DNA from: Vibrio brasiliensis LMG 20546
GTDB lineage: Bacteria > Pseudomonadota > Gammaproteobacteria > Enterobacterales > Vibrionaceae
Assembly: GCF_000189255.1 (NCBI RefSeq)
Contig: NZ_AEVS01000101.1
Span: 62,001-126,000 of the forward strand
DNA: 64,000 nt
Direction: 5' to 3'
Shown in pieces: positions 53,914-62,186 of this stretch (position 1 is its first letter; every line of letters begins with the position of its first letter). Both the position numbers and the translations under genes were made by a program. The notes beneath the pieces were generated by a model. It was not told where the DNA came from, searched no databases, and saw only the letters and a list, made by a program, of their open reading frames with translations.

Positions 53914-54921
53914 ATGTCTATCGCTCAACCATACCTACTTTTCTTAGGTGATGTTACCGACCCAATCTCAGCTAAAACGGCTCGAGGAATCGCACTATGG
54001 CGACCAGATCTCTGTATCGGTCAGCTACGCTTAACACCAGATGCGGTCTCGTTAGGTCTGAATGAACTTACTTTAGAGCAAGCGAAGCATCAGGGGGCAA
54101 AAAGTCTGGTGATTGGAACCGCTAATGCCGGCGGTGTCATCCCCGAAGCATGGAAAGGTACTTTGATTCAGGCGGCTAAGATGGGGTTCGAAATAGCATC
54201 AGGAATGCATTCTCGTCTGACAGAGATCCCAGAGCTTGCTCAGTTGCAACAGCAAAGTCGAACCAAGCTCCATGATGTACGCCATTATGATGAGTCGCTG
54301 AGTGTCGGCAATGGAATCGCTCGTCAGGGTAAACGTATTCTTACCGTAGGGACAGATTGCTCTGTTGGCAAAATGTTCACAGCACTTGCTCTGGAAAAAG
54401 CTCTGCAGGAAATTGAGGTCGACGCCCGTTTTAAAGCGACCGGACAAACCGGGATTTTAGTTGCAGGCGAGGGGATTTCGATTGATGCTGTGGTGGCGGA
54501 TTTTATCTCCGGTGCAGTTGAAGCGATCAGTTCTGCTTTCGATGATCACGACTGGGATATTATTGAAGGTCAGGGCTCTCTGTTCAATCCCTCATTTGCT
54601 GGTGTCAGTCTTGGATTACTCCATGGTGCACAAGCGGATGCATTGGTTCTGTGTCACGAAGTAAACCGGCCTCATATTCGCCATCTTCCTCACTGCAAAA
54701 TGCCTTCGATAACGGCGACCATCGAAGCAAACTTAGCCGCCGCACGTTTGACCAACCCCAAAGCTCAGCTGGCGGGTATTAGTCTGAATACTTCAGCGTT
54801 AGATGAACGTGAGGCAAAGAATCTGTGTGCCACCTGGCAAGAAGAGTTCAACGTGCCTGTGACTGACCCGGTTCGTTTTGGAATTGACGCAATTGCCGAT
54901 CATCTTGTGACTCATTTTTAA
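53914..54921 (+). CDS. dgcN: DUF1611 / DgcN-type D-glutamate N-acetyltransferase
   Basis: A 335-residue DUF1611-family protein. The N-terminal part contains the LLFLGDVTDPISAKTARGI opening, and a P-loop-like segment TVGTDCSVGKMF lies near residue 148; IEGQGSLFNPSFAGVSLGLL and a CHEVNRPHIRHLP stretch follow. Proteins of this family are now named DgcN, an N-acetyltransferase that converts D-glutamate to N-acetyl-D-glutamate so that the partner DgcA can racemise it. The gene is followed after nine bases by the DgcA-like gene and preceded by a LysR regulator, matching that arrangement. Substrate assignment rests on family and context. Confidence 0.8.
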   Translation: MSIAQPYLLFLGDVTDPISAKTARGIALWRPDLCIGQLRLTPDAVSLGLNELTLEQAKHQGAKSLVIGTANAGGVIPEAWKGTLIQAAKMGFEIASGMHSRLTEIPELAQLQQQSRTKLHDVRHYDESLSVGNGIARQGKRILTVGTDCSVGKMFTALALEKALQEIEVDARFKATGQTGILVAGEGISIDAVVADFISGAVEAISSAFDDHDWDIIEGQGSLFNPSFAGVSLGLLHGAQADALVLCHEVNRPHIRHLPHCKMPSITATIEANLAAARLTNPKAQLAGISLNTSALDEREAKNLCATWQEEFNVPVTDPVRFGIDAIADHLVTHF

Positions 54922-54930
54922 TGGTGGGCT

Positions 54931-55911
54931 ATGACCATGGAGATTAATGTAAAGCCATATAGTATCGAACTCGCGACACCATTTGTCATTTCCCGAGGGG
55001 CAAGAACCCATTGCCATACGGTGAGAGTAACGATCGGTTATCTGGGGTATCAAGGCGTCGGAGAATGTACTCCTTATCTGAGATACAGCGAAAGTGTTGA
55101 GTCGGTTGTGACTCAGTTAGAAATGTGGCGAGGTGAGTTGGCGGAGCTCACTCCACAAGCAGCGAAACAACAACTGCAAAGTAAGCCTGCTGGAGCTGCG
55201 CGCAATGCGCTAGATTGTGCGTTATGGGACCTGATAGGGCAGCTTGAAGGTAAGGCATTCCCATCGCCATATTTCTCAATCAATGACGCGATTGAAACGG
55301 CTATGACAGTATCGATTGGGGAAGCGTCAGCGATGGCAGCGCAGGCAAAACAGTATGTAGGGCAAGGCGCAACACTTTTGAAAGTGAAGCTTAATGGTGA
55401 AAATGTTGTTGAAAGGGTGGCCGCAGTGCGCGATCGCGATGTCGCCCCCGATTGCAAAATTATCCTTGATGCGAATGAAGCGTGGCAGACGCTCGATTTA
55501 GCGCAATTGTTTCAACAACTGGCACCATACAATATCGCCATGATCGAGCAGCCACTTCCGAGCGGACAAGATCATTGCCTGGCGGACATTGTTCATCCCA
55601 TTCCACTCTGCGCCGACGAAAGCTGCCACACCCGTGCAGAGCTGGCGGAGCTGAAAGGGCGCTACGAGATGATCAATATAAAGCTGGATAAAACTGGCGG
55701 CCTGACGGAGGCAATGTTGCTTGAGCAACAAGCGCGAGAAGCTGGTTTCAGCATTATGGTCGGCTGTATGCTTGGCACGTCACTTGCGATGAAAGCGGCG
55801 CTACCGATTGCCACCAGAGCCGAAATCGTCGATTTAGATGGGCCGGTATTACTTGGTAAAGATATCGATAACGGGCTGAAGTATCACTCCGGCAACCTCT
55901 ATTTAAATTAA
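54931..55911 (+). CDS. dgcA: enolase-superfamily racemase, DgcA-type
   Basis: A 326-residue enolase-superfamily enzyme of the dipeptide-epimerase-like branch. Active-site residues are in place: KVK of LLKVKLNG near 151-153, metal ligands in LDANEAW near 180, IEQPLP near 206 and CADESCH near 229, and the second base lysine in INIKLDKTGG near 251. Paired with DgcN it would racemise N-acetyl-D-glutamate to the L form, feeding L-glutamate metabolism; the alternative is an L-Ala-D/L-Glu epimerase of peptidoglycan recycling. Two ATGs (54931, 54937) are possible. A terminator follows. Confidence 0.82.
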   Translation: MTMEINVKPYSIELATPFVISRGARTHCHTVRVTIGYLGYQGVGECTPYLRYSESVESVVTQLEMWRGELAELTPQAAKQQLQSKPAGAARNALDCALWDLIGQLEGKAFPSPYFSINDAIETAMTVSIGEASAMAAQAKQYVGQGATLLKVKLNGENVVERVAAVRDRDVAPDCKIILDANEAWQTLDLAQLFQQLAPYNIAMIEQPLPSGQDHCLADIVHPIPLCADESCHTRAELAELKGRYEMINIKLDKTGGLTEAMLLEQQAREAGFSIMVGCMLGTSLAMKAALPIATRAEIVDLDGPVLLGKDIDNGLKYHSGNLYLN

Positions 55912-55920
55912 ATAGCACAC

Positions 55921-55951
55921 TGACAAGCGAGCAGAGTTAGCTCGTTTTGTC
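55921..55951. terminator. terminator between dgcA and the LysR gene
   Basis: TGACAAGCGAGC pairs with GCTCGTTTTGTCA around a seven-base loop with one mismatch region; GCGAGC family member. Confidence 0.8.
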
Positions 55952-55977
55952 AGTAGAGCCTGCTTGTCAGCCAAGAG

Positions 55978-56865
55978 TTACCAACGTGAAGTTGCAAAAT
56001 AGTCTGATAAATAATCTATCAAGGAGCGAACCGCAGGTCGCATATGTTTACGCGATGAGTAAAGTACATAAACGGTCATATCGTCGGGTTTCCAGTCGGG
56101 TAAAACCTGTTTTAGTTGTCCGTTTTTGAGGTACTGACTGACGAGATAAGTGGGTTGCATGGCGAGGCCCCCATGGCAAAGTGCTGCATTCAGCAAGGTT
56201 GTCGCTTCATTGGCCGTTAAACGGCAACTTACCTCTACCGATTGCTGTAAATTAGCTTTAGTCAGGTGCCAGACATGCTGCTGGAAGTTTTTGTATCCTA
56301 AACAGGCATGGTGAGTTAAATCACCCGGCGTTGAAATGGGTTCGCTATTGGCTAAATAGTGTGGTGAAGCAACGATAACCGACTCGCAGAGAGCGATAGG
56401 TTTACCTATCAAAGATGGGTCAGGCGTTGAAGCGATGCGAATCGCAATATCGATTTGGCTATCAGTCAGATCCGTAACCGAATCCTGTAAATCAACATCG
56501 ATGCTAACCTTGGGATGGAGTGCCAAAAACTGTTGAATAACAGGCACTACTTGAGAGTATCCAAACGACATACTTGTCGCGAGCCTGATGGTTCCGGATA
56601 ACTCACCGCCGGTGTTGGCTAAGTCACCTAAGCTTTCTGCTTGCTTAAGCCATAGCTTAACCTCTTCAAGACAATCTTCACCCGCAGTGGTTAACGAGAC
56701 TTTGCGAGTGGTGCGATGGAGTAAACGAGCATTCAACCAACTTTCCATCGCTTCTATGTACCTGGTAACCATAGGGCGAGACATTTCTAGTCGGTCTGCG
56801 GTCGCAGTAAAACTACCTGATGTCGCGACATCAACAAACACTTTCGCTGCAGTTAGTCTGTCCAT
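55978..56865 (-). CDS. LysR-family regulator (CrgA-like)
   Basis: A 295-residue LysR-type regulator of the group whose members begin MDRLTAAKVFVDVATSGSFT. Helix-turn-helix about residues 18-45 (ATADRLEMSRPMVTRYIEAM); effector domain from about 90, with the SQIDIAIRIA and WHLTKANLQQ landmarks of CrgA/AaeR-like proteins. It is divergent from a metallo-beta-lactamase-fold gene 106 bases away and is likely to regulate it. These regulators often respond to aromatic or oxidised small molecules; the ligand here is unknown. Confidence 0.88.
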   Translation of the reverse strand: MDRLTAAKVFVDVATSGSFTATADRLEMSRPMVTRYIEAMESWLNARLLHRTTRKVSLTTAGEDCLEEVKLWLKQAESLGDLANTGGELSGTIRLATSMSFGYSQVVPVIQQFLALHPKVSIDVDLQDSVTDLTDSQIDIAIRIASTPDPSLIGKPIALCESVIVASPHYLANSEPISTPGDLTHHACLGYKNFQQHVWHLTKANLQQSVEVSCRLTANEATTLLNAALCHGGLAMQPTYLVSQYLKNGQLKQVLPDWKPDDMTVYVLYSSRKHMRPAVRSLIDYLSDYFATSRW

Positions 56866-56971
56866 TTATTTGCTCGATTTATGAAATAATCATGTTCATT
56901 TTGGTGTGTTTTTCCGAACGCGTCAAATGCCTAGAATCCTCTCTGTACAGAAAAACATAACGGAGAAAGGT

Positions 56972-57838
56972 ATGAAACGTTTAACTCTAATTGCAGCGTC
57001 AGTGTTGGTAGCAACAAGTGCGCAGGCGGCAGACAAAGTCCCTCTCACACTAGATGTGTACAACGCAGACAAAGGGAGCTTTCACGTAACCTCAACGTTG
57101 GTCATTGGCGAAACCGAAGTCATGGTTGTCGATACCGGCTTTACCAAAGCTGACGCACTACGTATCGCCGCGAAAGTTCTCGATAGTGGTAAAGAACTCA
57201 CAACTATCTTTATTAGTCAGGCTGACCCGGATTATTACTTCGGTGCAGAAGTGCTCCATGAACTGTTCCCACAAGCACAGGTACTAAGCACAGAAGCGGT
57301 TAAGAGAACTATTGAGAAAAAACTTGCCGGTAAGTTAGCTTACTGGGGCCCTAAAATGGGCAGTAACGCGCCTGTGGAACCATACCTTCCTACAGCTATC
57401 GATGGTAATACGTTGACGGTCGATGGTCATAAAATCGAAGTGCGCGGTACAACTGGAGAGCTGGCTCATCGCCCTTATCTATGGATACCGTCTAACAAAG
57501 CAGTTTTGGGTAATGTTGCAGTCTATGGAAACTTACATTTATGGATGGCCGACGCGCAGTCTCAAGAGAGTCAGAAAGCTTGGGTGAAACAACTGGACGA
57601 GCTTAAGGCGCTCAATCCAGAAATTGTCGTACCAGGTCATATGCGTGGGGGAACTAAACTGGATGCGAGTACGATTCGTTATACGCAGCAGTATCTGGCG
57701 GATTTCCAACAAGCAACCAGAAGCAGTAATAACAGTGCGGAGCTGATCGATAGCATGTCTGCCAAATACCCCAATGCGCAACTGCCTATTGCGTTAAGTA
57801 TTGGAGCTAAGGTTCATAAGGGAGAAATGGAATGGTAG
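56972..57838 (+). CDS. exported MBL-fold protein with altered metal site
   Basis: A 288-residue protein with a signal peptide (about 1-20, ending SAQA) and a metallo-beta-lactamase fold. The early VIGETEVMVVDTGF strand is typical. Where active enzymes have HxHxDH, it reads SQADPDYYFG near residues 82-91, keeping only one aspartate, and the later loop reads LGNVAVYGN. A VPGHM histidine remains near residue 225. It may bind metal differently or be a non-hydrolytic binding protein. ATG 56972 has GGAGAAAGG ahead and starts the signal peptide; the frame opens at 56906. Divergent from a LysR regulator. Confidence 0.82.
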   Translation: MKRLTLIAASVLVATSAQAADKVPLTLDVYNADKGSFHVTSTLVIGETEVMVVDTGFTKADALRIAAKVLDSGKELTTIFISQADPDYYFGAEVLHELFPQAQVLSTEAVKRTIEKKLAGKLAYWGPKMGSNAPVEPYLPTAIDGNTLTVDGHKIEVRGTTGELAHRPYLWIPSNKAVLGNVAVYGNLHLWMADAQSQESQKAWVKQLDELKALNPEIVVPGHMRGGTKLDASTIRYTQQYLADFQQATRSSNNSAELIDSMSAKYPNAQLPIALSIGAKVHKGEMEW

Positions 57839-57948
57839 CAGGGGACTGCTCGCGATAATTACCGAAGCAACTTGTGGTGAGATAGGTGAGTCTCACCACG
57901 TTTGGTTTTAACCGGCACTAGACCAAGGTTAGTCATGATATCCGCCAG

Positions 57949-58737
57949 TTAGTTGCTTTCGTTAGCTAGGTATTGTGGTGTGCTGTTTGCGATAACCCCG
58001 TCTCGCACTTCACTGATAACTGTCCAGATGCTTTGTACCAGATCAGGGTTTTGCCGCGCGAAATCATGGCTAAAAATCAGATAGTAATCCTTCGTCGATA
58101 TTGGCGGAGCAACTTTTTCGATATTCGTCAGTCTGTTCTGGACGATATAGCTATTGGCAATATTACTTTGAATCGCAATCGCTGCCAGGCGCTTTTTGTT
58201 TAACATTTCAAACAGCTTTCCGGTACTTTCCATTTCAAGCGTGCTGATCTGTTTTGCTTTCAGTTTCCTGGTAACTGAAAAGCCGCCGTGAGCCCCAACA
58301 GGCATGTCACCTGTGGAATTAAGCTTATCGCCATCCCACTCTAAGGGGTGCTCTTTAAGCTTGTAAAAGGAGTAATCTAACGTCGCGATACGCAATGAAC
58401 TATCGGCTTGTTGCGCTTTCATAGGATAGCTTGCATATTTGGCTCGTTCTTGGTTGTAAGAGAAAATAAACCCGCCATCTACCTGGCCTGCTCTGATTTG
58501 GTTGAGGACTCTTTTTCCCGGTAGTCGCACATATTCGATGTTAAGGTTTAGCAGCAGCGCTGCTTGCTCGATGACATCAATGGATAAGCCGGGTGGGGAA
58601 GCGACTGAGGTACCATTGCCCATCTGGAACGGAAAGGACTCGACGTCGGAATACGCGAGCGTGATAGTTTTTAAGCCGGAAGCAGATGAATTAATGGGGA
58701 TTAGCAAGAAGACGAATATTAACAATAGGTAGCGCAT
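57949..58737 (-). CDS. periplasmic solute-binding-like protein (SBP family 3)
   Basis: A 262-residue exported protein. The signal peptide (about 1-19, FVFLLIPINSSAS) is followed by a family 3 binding-protein fold: GLSIDVIEQAALLLNLNIEY, AGQVDGGFIFSYNQERAKYA and a C-terminal IWTVISEVRDGVI helix. ATG 58737 is preferred over the frame opening at 58767. No transporter partners are adjacent; like the protein at 2.3 kb it is a solitary binding protein. The ligand is unknown. Confidence 0.75.
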   Translation of the reverse strand: MRYLLLIFVFLLIPINSSASGLKTITLAYSDVESFPFQMGNGTSVASPPGLSIDVIEQAALLLNLNIEYVRLPGKRVLNQIRAGQVDGGFIFSYNQERAKYASYPMKAQQADSSLRIATLDYSFYKLKEHPLEWDGDKLNSTGDMPVGAHGGFSVTRKLKAKQISTLEMESTGKLFEMLNKKRLAAIAIQSNIANSYIVQNRLTNIEKVAPPISTKDYYLIFSHDFARQNPDLVQSIWTVISEVRDGVIANSTPQYLANESN

Positions 58738-59056
58738 ATAGTCTTGCCTTAGATAAACCTTATCCATGTCAGTATAGAGTGTAGTACTAATTGATGAATA
58801 TCTGTTGGATCAGAAAATCGAAGATTCCCCCCATTTTTCAATGGTCTAGTATCCACCTAAACACCTATAACGTATGCATTTTTTGCCAGAGAGCGCATTT
58901 TCATAGAGCCACAATTGACTATCGAGGACGCTAATGAGCACGAGCACACGCTTTGCAACAAATAATCTCTTAGTTGATAGAGGACAGAAGGTATAATCGC
59001 TCCATTCTTTAAGCCCAATAGGGCAGTGTTAGCTATCTCAAAGCAATGGATTCTTG

Positions 59057-59563
59057 ATGAAACTACAAAAAATCGACAAGCAGTTGTACCGTTCACGTTT
59101 AAACATTGTCATTGTTGCCTGTATCGCTTTTCTAGCCTTATCTAGTCTGGCAGTCTCGCAGCTTCTGATTCACCTGTTACCTGATGAGTCAGGCTCTCAC
59201 TTTCACTGGAACTTGTTGGGCGTCATTGTCAGCGCTATTGCTGTTGTTGCGACCTTAATCAAGTTGAAAGGCCATCCTAAGATGTATGAAGTGGCGTACG
59301 TTTGGGATCTTAAGCATGCGTTAAACCTGATATACCGTAAGAATAGAGCTCTGCAAGCTGCAGCCGAAGAGGGCAACGCAGATGCGATGCTTGCTCTCCA
59401 GTTCAGCTATGAGGGGAGCCGCCAACTATGGAAATTAGACGACAACACAATCACGATTAATACCTTAGAAGTCGCTCAGAGAAAGCTTGATGAACAGGCT
59501 GAAAAATATGGTGTGGAGTTGGATATTACTCATTACAACTCGGAGATTCTGAGGTCGTTTTAA
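59057..59563 (+). CDS. membrane protein of unknown function (DUF3087-like)
   Basis: A 168-residue protein with two N-terminal membrane helices (about 17-40 and 52-70) and a cytoplasmic, helical C-terminal part (YVWDLKHALNLIYRKNRALQ, MLALQFSYEGSRQLWKLDD). This layout fits DUF3087 proteins of marine gammaproteobacteria; the assignment is from memory. The start is the ATG at 59057, next to an in-frame TTG at 59054; no strong ribosome site is visible. No operon partner. Confidence 0.65.
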   Translation: MKLQKIDKQLYRSRLNIVIVACIAFLALSSLAVSQLLIHLLPDESGSHFHWNLLGVIVSAIAVVATLIKLKGHPKMYEVAYVWDLKHALNLIYRKNRALQAAAEEGNADAMLALQFSYEGSRQLWKLDDNTITINTLEVAQRKLDEQAEKYGVELDITHYNSEILRSF

Positions 59564-59708
59564 GCGCTCAAGCCAATTATTGATCAACAGTTAGCGGTGT
59601 CACGCTACTCTTGAATCGATCTCCCCGGTTGCCTGTTTGTTGCTACACTCGAAGTAAAGAGTTCGCTTGTGTAGCACTCAATAATCTAACGCAATCATAG
59701 AGTTGGTT

Positions 59709-60710
59709 ATGGATCCATTAACGCAGGGTTTGTTAGGCGCATCACTTCCACAAGCAGTGGGCAAAAAACAACATTTTGTTCTTGCCGGTGTTTTGGGGTT
59801 GCTGGCGGGAATGGCGCCGGATTTAGATGTATTAATTCAATCCGAGACAGATCCGCTGCTGTTTTTGGATTTTCATCGGCAGTTCACTCATTCACTGCTG
59901 TTTATCCCCATTGGCAGTTTTATTTGTGCTGTGGTCCTGCACTATTTATGGGCCAAAAAACGCGGACTCTGGTTTAAACAAACCTGGCTATATTGCGCGT
60001 TAGGCTATAGCACCCATGCTTTACTCGATGCCTGTACTTCATATGGTACTCAGTTACTGTGGCCGTTCTCCAACCAGAGATTTGCCTGGAGCACCATCTC
60101 GGTGATAGACCCCGTTTTTACCCTCTCATTATTGGTATTGCTTGTGTTTGGGCTATTGAAGCGGAACCCTTGGTATGCGCGCATAGCTTTGTTGTGGGTG
60201 GTAGTGTATCTCACGCTGGGGATGATACAGAGAGATAGAGCAGAAGCCGCTGGATTACAATTGGCACAACAAAGGCAGCATCAACCTTTGCAACTTGAGG
60301 CCAAGCCAAGCTTTGCCAATATTCTGTTGTGGAAAGTAGTTTATGAAACCGAGGGGAATTACTTCGTCGATGCGATAAGGTTAGGGCGCGAAGTCAAATT
60401 TTATCCGGGTCAATCAATTGCCAAACTCAATCTGGAAAGAGATTATCCGTGGCTCAAAGCGAGCTCACAGCAAGCACAGGATATCGAGCGTTTCCGTTGG
60501 TTTTCCGCCGGTTATATCGCTCAGGATCCAGATGACGCGCTACGTATTATCGATGTGCGCTATTCTATGGTACCCAACCAGCTTAATTCGCTTTGGAGCA
60601 TTAAGTTGTCACCGTCAGCGAACGACGATAGCCATGTTGAATACGCAACTCATCGAGACAGTACGCCCGCGTCCAGAAAACGGTTTGTTGATATGCTTTT
60701 AGATCGATAG
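59709..60710 (+). CDS. YdjM-family membrane-bound metal-dependent hydrolase
   Basis: A 333-residue inner-membrane protein of the YdjM/DUF457 family. The N-terminal MDPLTQGLLGASLPQ opening, GLLAGMAPDLDVLI, the HRQFTHSLLF histidine motif and GYSTHALLDACTSYGTQLLW are all typical; the Asp/His residues form the presumed metal site. About five helices lie in the first 180 residues and the C-terminal part is soluble. Substrate is unknown. Start ATG 59709 is chosen over a TTG at 59703. A GCGAGC terminator follows. Confidence 0.83.
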   Translation: MDPLTQGLLGASLPQAVGKKQHFVLAGVLGLLAGMAPDLDVLIQSETDPLLFLDFHRQFTHSLLFIPIGSFICAVVLHYLWAKKRGLWFKQTWLYCALGYSTHALLDACTSYGTQLLWPFSNQRFAWSTISVIDPVFTLSLLVLLVFGLLKRNPWYARIALLWVVVYLTLGMIQRDRAEAAGLQLAQQRQHQPLQLEAKPSFANILLWKVVYETEGNYFVDAIRLGREVKFYPGQSIAKLNLERDYPWLKASSQQAQDIERFRWFSAGYIAQDPDDALRIIDVRYSMVPNQLNSLWSIKLSPSANDDSHVEYATHRDSTPASRKRFVDMLLDR

Positions 60711-60716
60711 TGATTA

Positions 60717-60743
60717 AAAAGCGAGCCAACAGACTCGCTTTTA
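60717..60743. terminator. terminator between the YdjM and GNAT genes
   Basis: Nine-base stem AAAAGCGAG / CTCGCTTTT with an eight-base loop, between convergent genes; GCGAGC family member. Confidence 0.85.
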
Positions 60744-60757
60744 AGTCATACCTTCAG

Positions 60758-61270
60758 CTATTCAGTTTCGAAAAATGCAGGGTGATAAGTGACTTCGCCC
60801 TCAGCAATGTGGTTACTAAGTGCCAGAGACATAAAGTACTCCGCTGGTACACCTGTCAGCGTTAACTGTGGAAAGCACTCAAATCCAAAACGGCGATAGT
60901 ATTCTGGCTCACCAAGTAACACTACACCTTGCGCATTTTGCTCTTTAAGCTGTGATAACCCCTGGCGAATGAGTGCACCACCGATGCCTTCCCCCTGACG
61001 TTCTGGCACTACAGATACCGGCCCTAAACCATAGCAACTAGTCAGTTCGCCATTGATTGCAACCGGAGAAAAGGCAATATGGCCAATGATGCCCGTTTCA
61101 TCTTCACAGACTAGGGACAGTGATAGTGCCTCGGCCTGACGTAGCTTATTAACGATCAAATGTTCTGTTGGTTGCGCACCCGGAGCATGATGTGGGTGGT
61201 TCTCAAACGCTCGGTAAACAAGTTTTTCAATTTGTTCGATGTCTGAGTGTATTTCAGCTCTGATATTCAT
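60758..61270 (-). CDS. GNAT N-acetyltransferase (YhbS-like)
   Basis: A 170-residue acetyltransferase. The GNAT fold is evident: acetyl-CoA loop PERQGEGIGGALIRQGL near residue 90, preceded by LGPVSVVP, and GEPEYYRRFGFE at the fifth strand. YhbS-type proteins are close in length and motif order. The substrate is unknown. AGGTAAAAG precedes the ATG. Convergent with the YdjM gene. Confidence 0.85.
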   Translation of the reverse strand: MNIRAEIHSDIEQIEKLVYRAFENHPHHAPGAQPTEHLIVNKLRQAEALSLSLVCEDETGIIGHIAFSPVAINGELTSCYGLGPVSVVPERQGEGIGGALIRQGLSQLKEQNAQGVVLLGEPEYYRRFGFECFPQLTLTGVPAEYFMSLALSNHIAEGEVTYHPAFFETE

Positions 61271-61396
61271 CTTTTACCTTTGGAATACTGATTATTGTTG
61301 TCACTGATGGGGCGAACTATAAACTGTAAAGTTATAGACAGGTCAATGGCTTTTTAAAACAATCAGTGACAACAAGGTATCAGAGCCGATAACGGT

Positions 61397-62065
61397 TTAA
61401 CCCAGTAGTGCTCCGCCATCGACATCAACGACGGCACCTGTCATATACGTGTTTTCGATCAGCAAGATATACGCTGCTGCAATATCACTGGCTGTACCAA
61501 CTTTTGCGACTGGCAGGGTTTTCTGAGTGCGTAGGTACATGGCATTTCTCTCTTCAGTTTTCATGCCCTGATACGCTTCAGTCTGAGTTAAGCCCGGGCT
61601 AACCGCATTTACACGAATAGGGGCAAGTTCTTTGGCCAGTACCTTGGTGGTCGCTTCAATGGCTGCATTGATCGCTGTTTTAACATAGGTGTTGGCGACG
61701 ACCTTGCGTGATAGCATGCCAGAGGTTAGGGTGATAGAACCGCCTTTTTTGATGTAACGCGCACCGTGTTTAGCGGCAATGATAGCTCCCCAGAATTTAG
61801 TGTCGAAGGCGTATTTAGCCTGAGAGACTTCAACGTCGACCACTTTACCGGCGGGCGCATATGAGCCTGCGGTGATGACTAAATGATCGAACGGCCCTAT
61901 GGTTTCAAAATAGTGGTACACCGATTGCTCATTGCTGATGTCCAGCCCGGTTTTTCTACTGGCAACGTGTACCACGCTATTGGCGTTATCGAGTTGTTTG
62001 GCAAGTGCGGCTCCTATACCGGAAGTACCACCTATTACGACATAAACGGTTTTGTCTGATTTCAT
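61397..62065 (-). CDS. SDR-family oxidoreductase with altered catalytic motif
   Basis: A 222-residue short-chain dehydrogenase fold. The Rossmann glycine motif GGTSGIGAAL (residues 13-22), NxAG-like ITAGSYAP and the active-site serine region LTSGMLSR are present, and the C-terminal RVNAVSPGLTQTEAYQGM and VVDVDGGALLG are normal. The YxxxK motif is not: aligning the following AAIEATTKVLAKEL with standard SDRs puts K and N where Tyr and Lys should be, although TYVKT nearby offers a shifted Tyr/Lys. Divergent from a LysR gene with a perfect inverted repeat between them. Confidence 0.85.
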   Translation of the reverse strand: MKSDKTVYVVIGGTSGIGAALAKQLDNANSVVHVASRKTGLDISNEQSVYHYFETIGPFDHLVITAGSYAPAGKVVDVEVSQAKYAFDTKFWGAIIAAKHGARYIKKGGSITLTSGMLSRKVVANTYVKTAINAAIEATTKVLAKELAPIRVNAVSPGLTQTEAYQGMKTEERNAMYLRTQKTLPVAKVGTASDIAAAYILLIENTYMTGAVVDVDGGALLG

Positions 62066-62140
62066 ACCTGCTCTCCAATTTTGTCTTGATGAAACCAGTA
62101 TATTGCTTGGATAAACTTTGATAATTGGCTAATGTTTGAA

Positions 62141-62169
62141 TTCATTATTCAATTAATATGAATAATGAA
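62141..62169 (+). promoter_or_regulatory. perfect inverted repeat between SDR and LysR genes
   Basis: TTCATTATTC (62141-62150) and GAATAATGAA (62160-62169), a ten-base perfect palindrome with nine-base spacer, 17 bases before the LysR ATG. Likely the LysR binding site. Confidence 0.7.
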
Positions 62170-62186
62170 GTTAGGTAGGAGAGGGA

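Noticed and set aside
58857-59096. 79-codon minus-strand frame between the binding protein and the DUF3087 gene
   Set aside because: No domain, no ribosome site, and it overlaps the start of a better supported gene.
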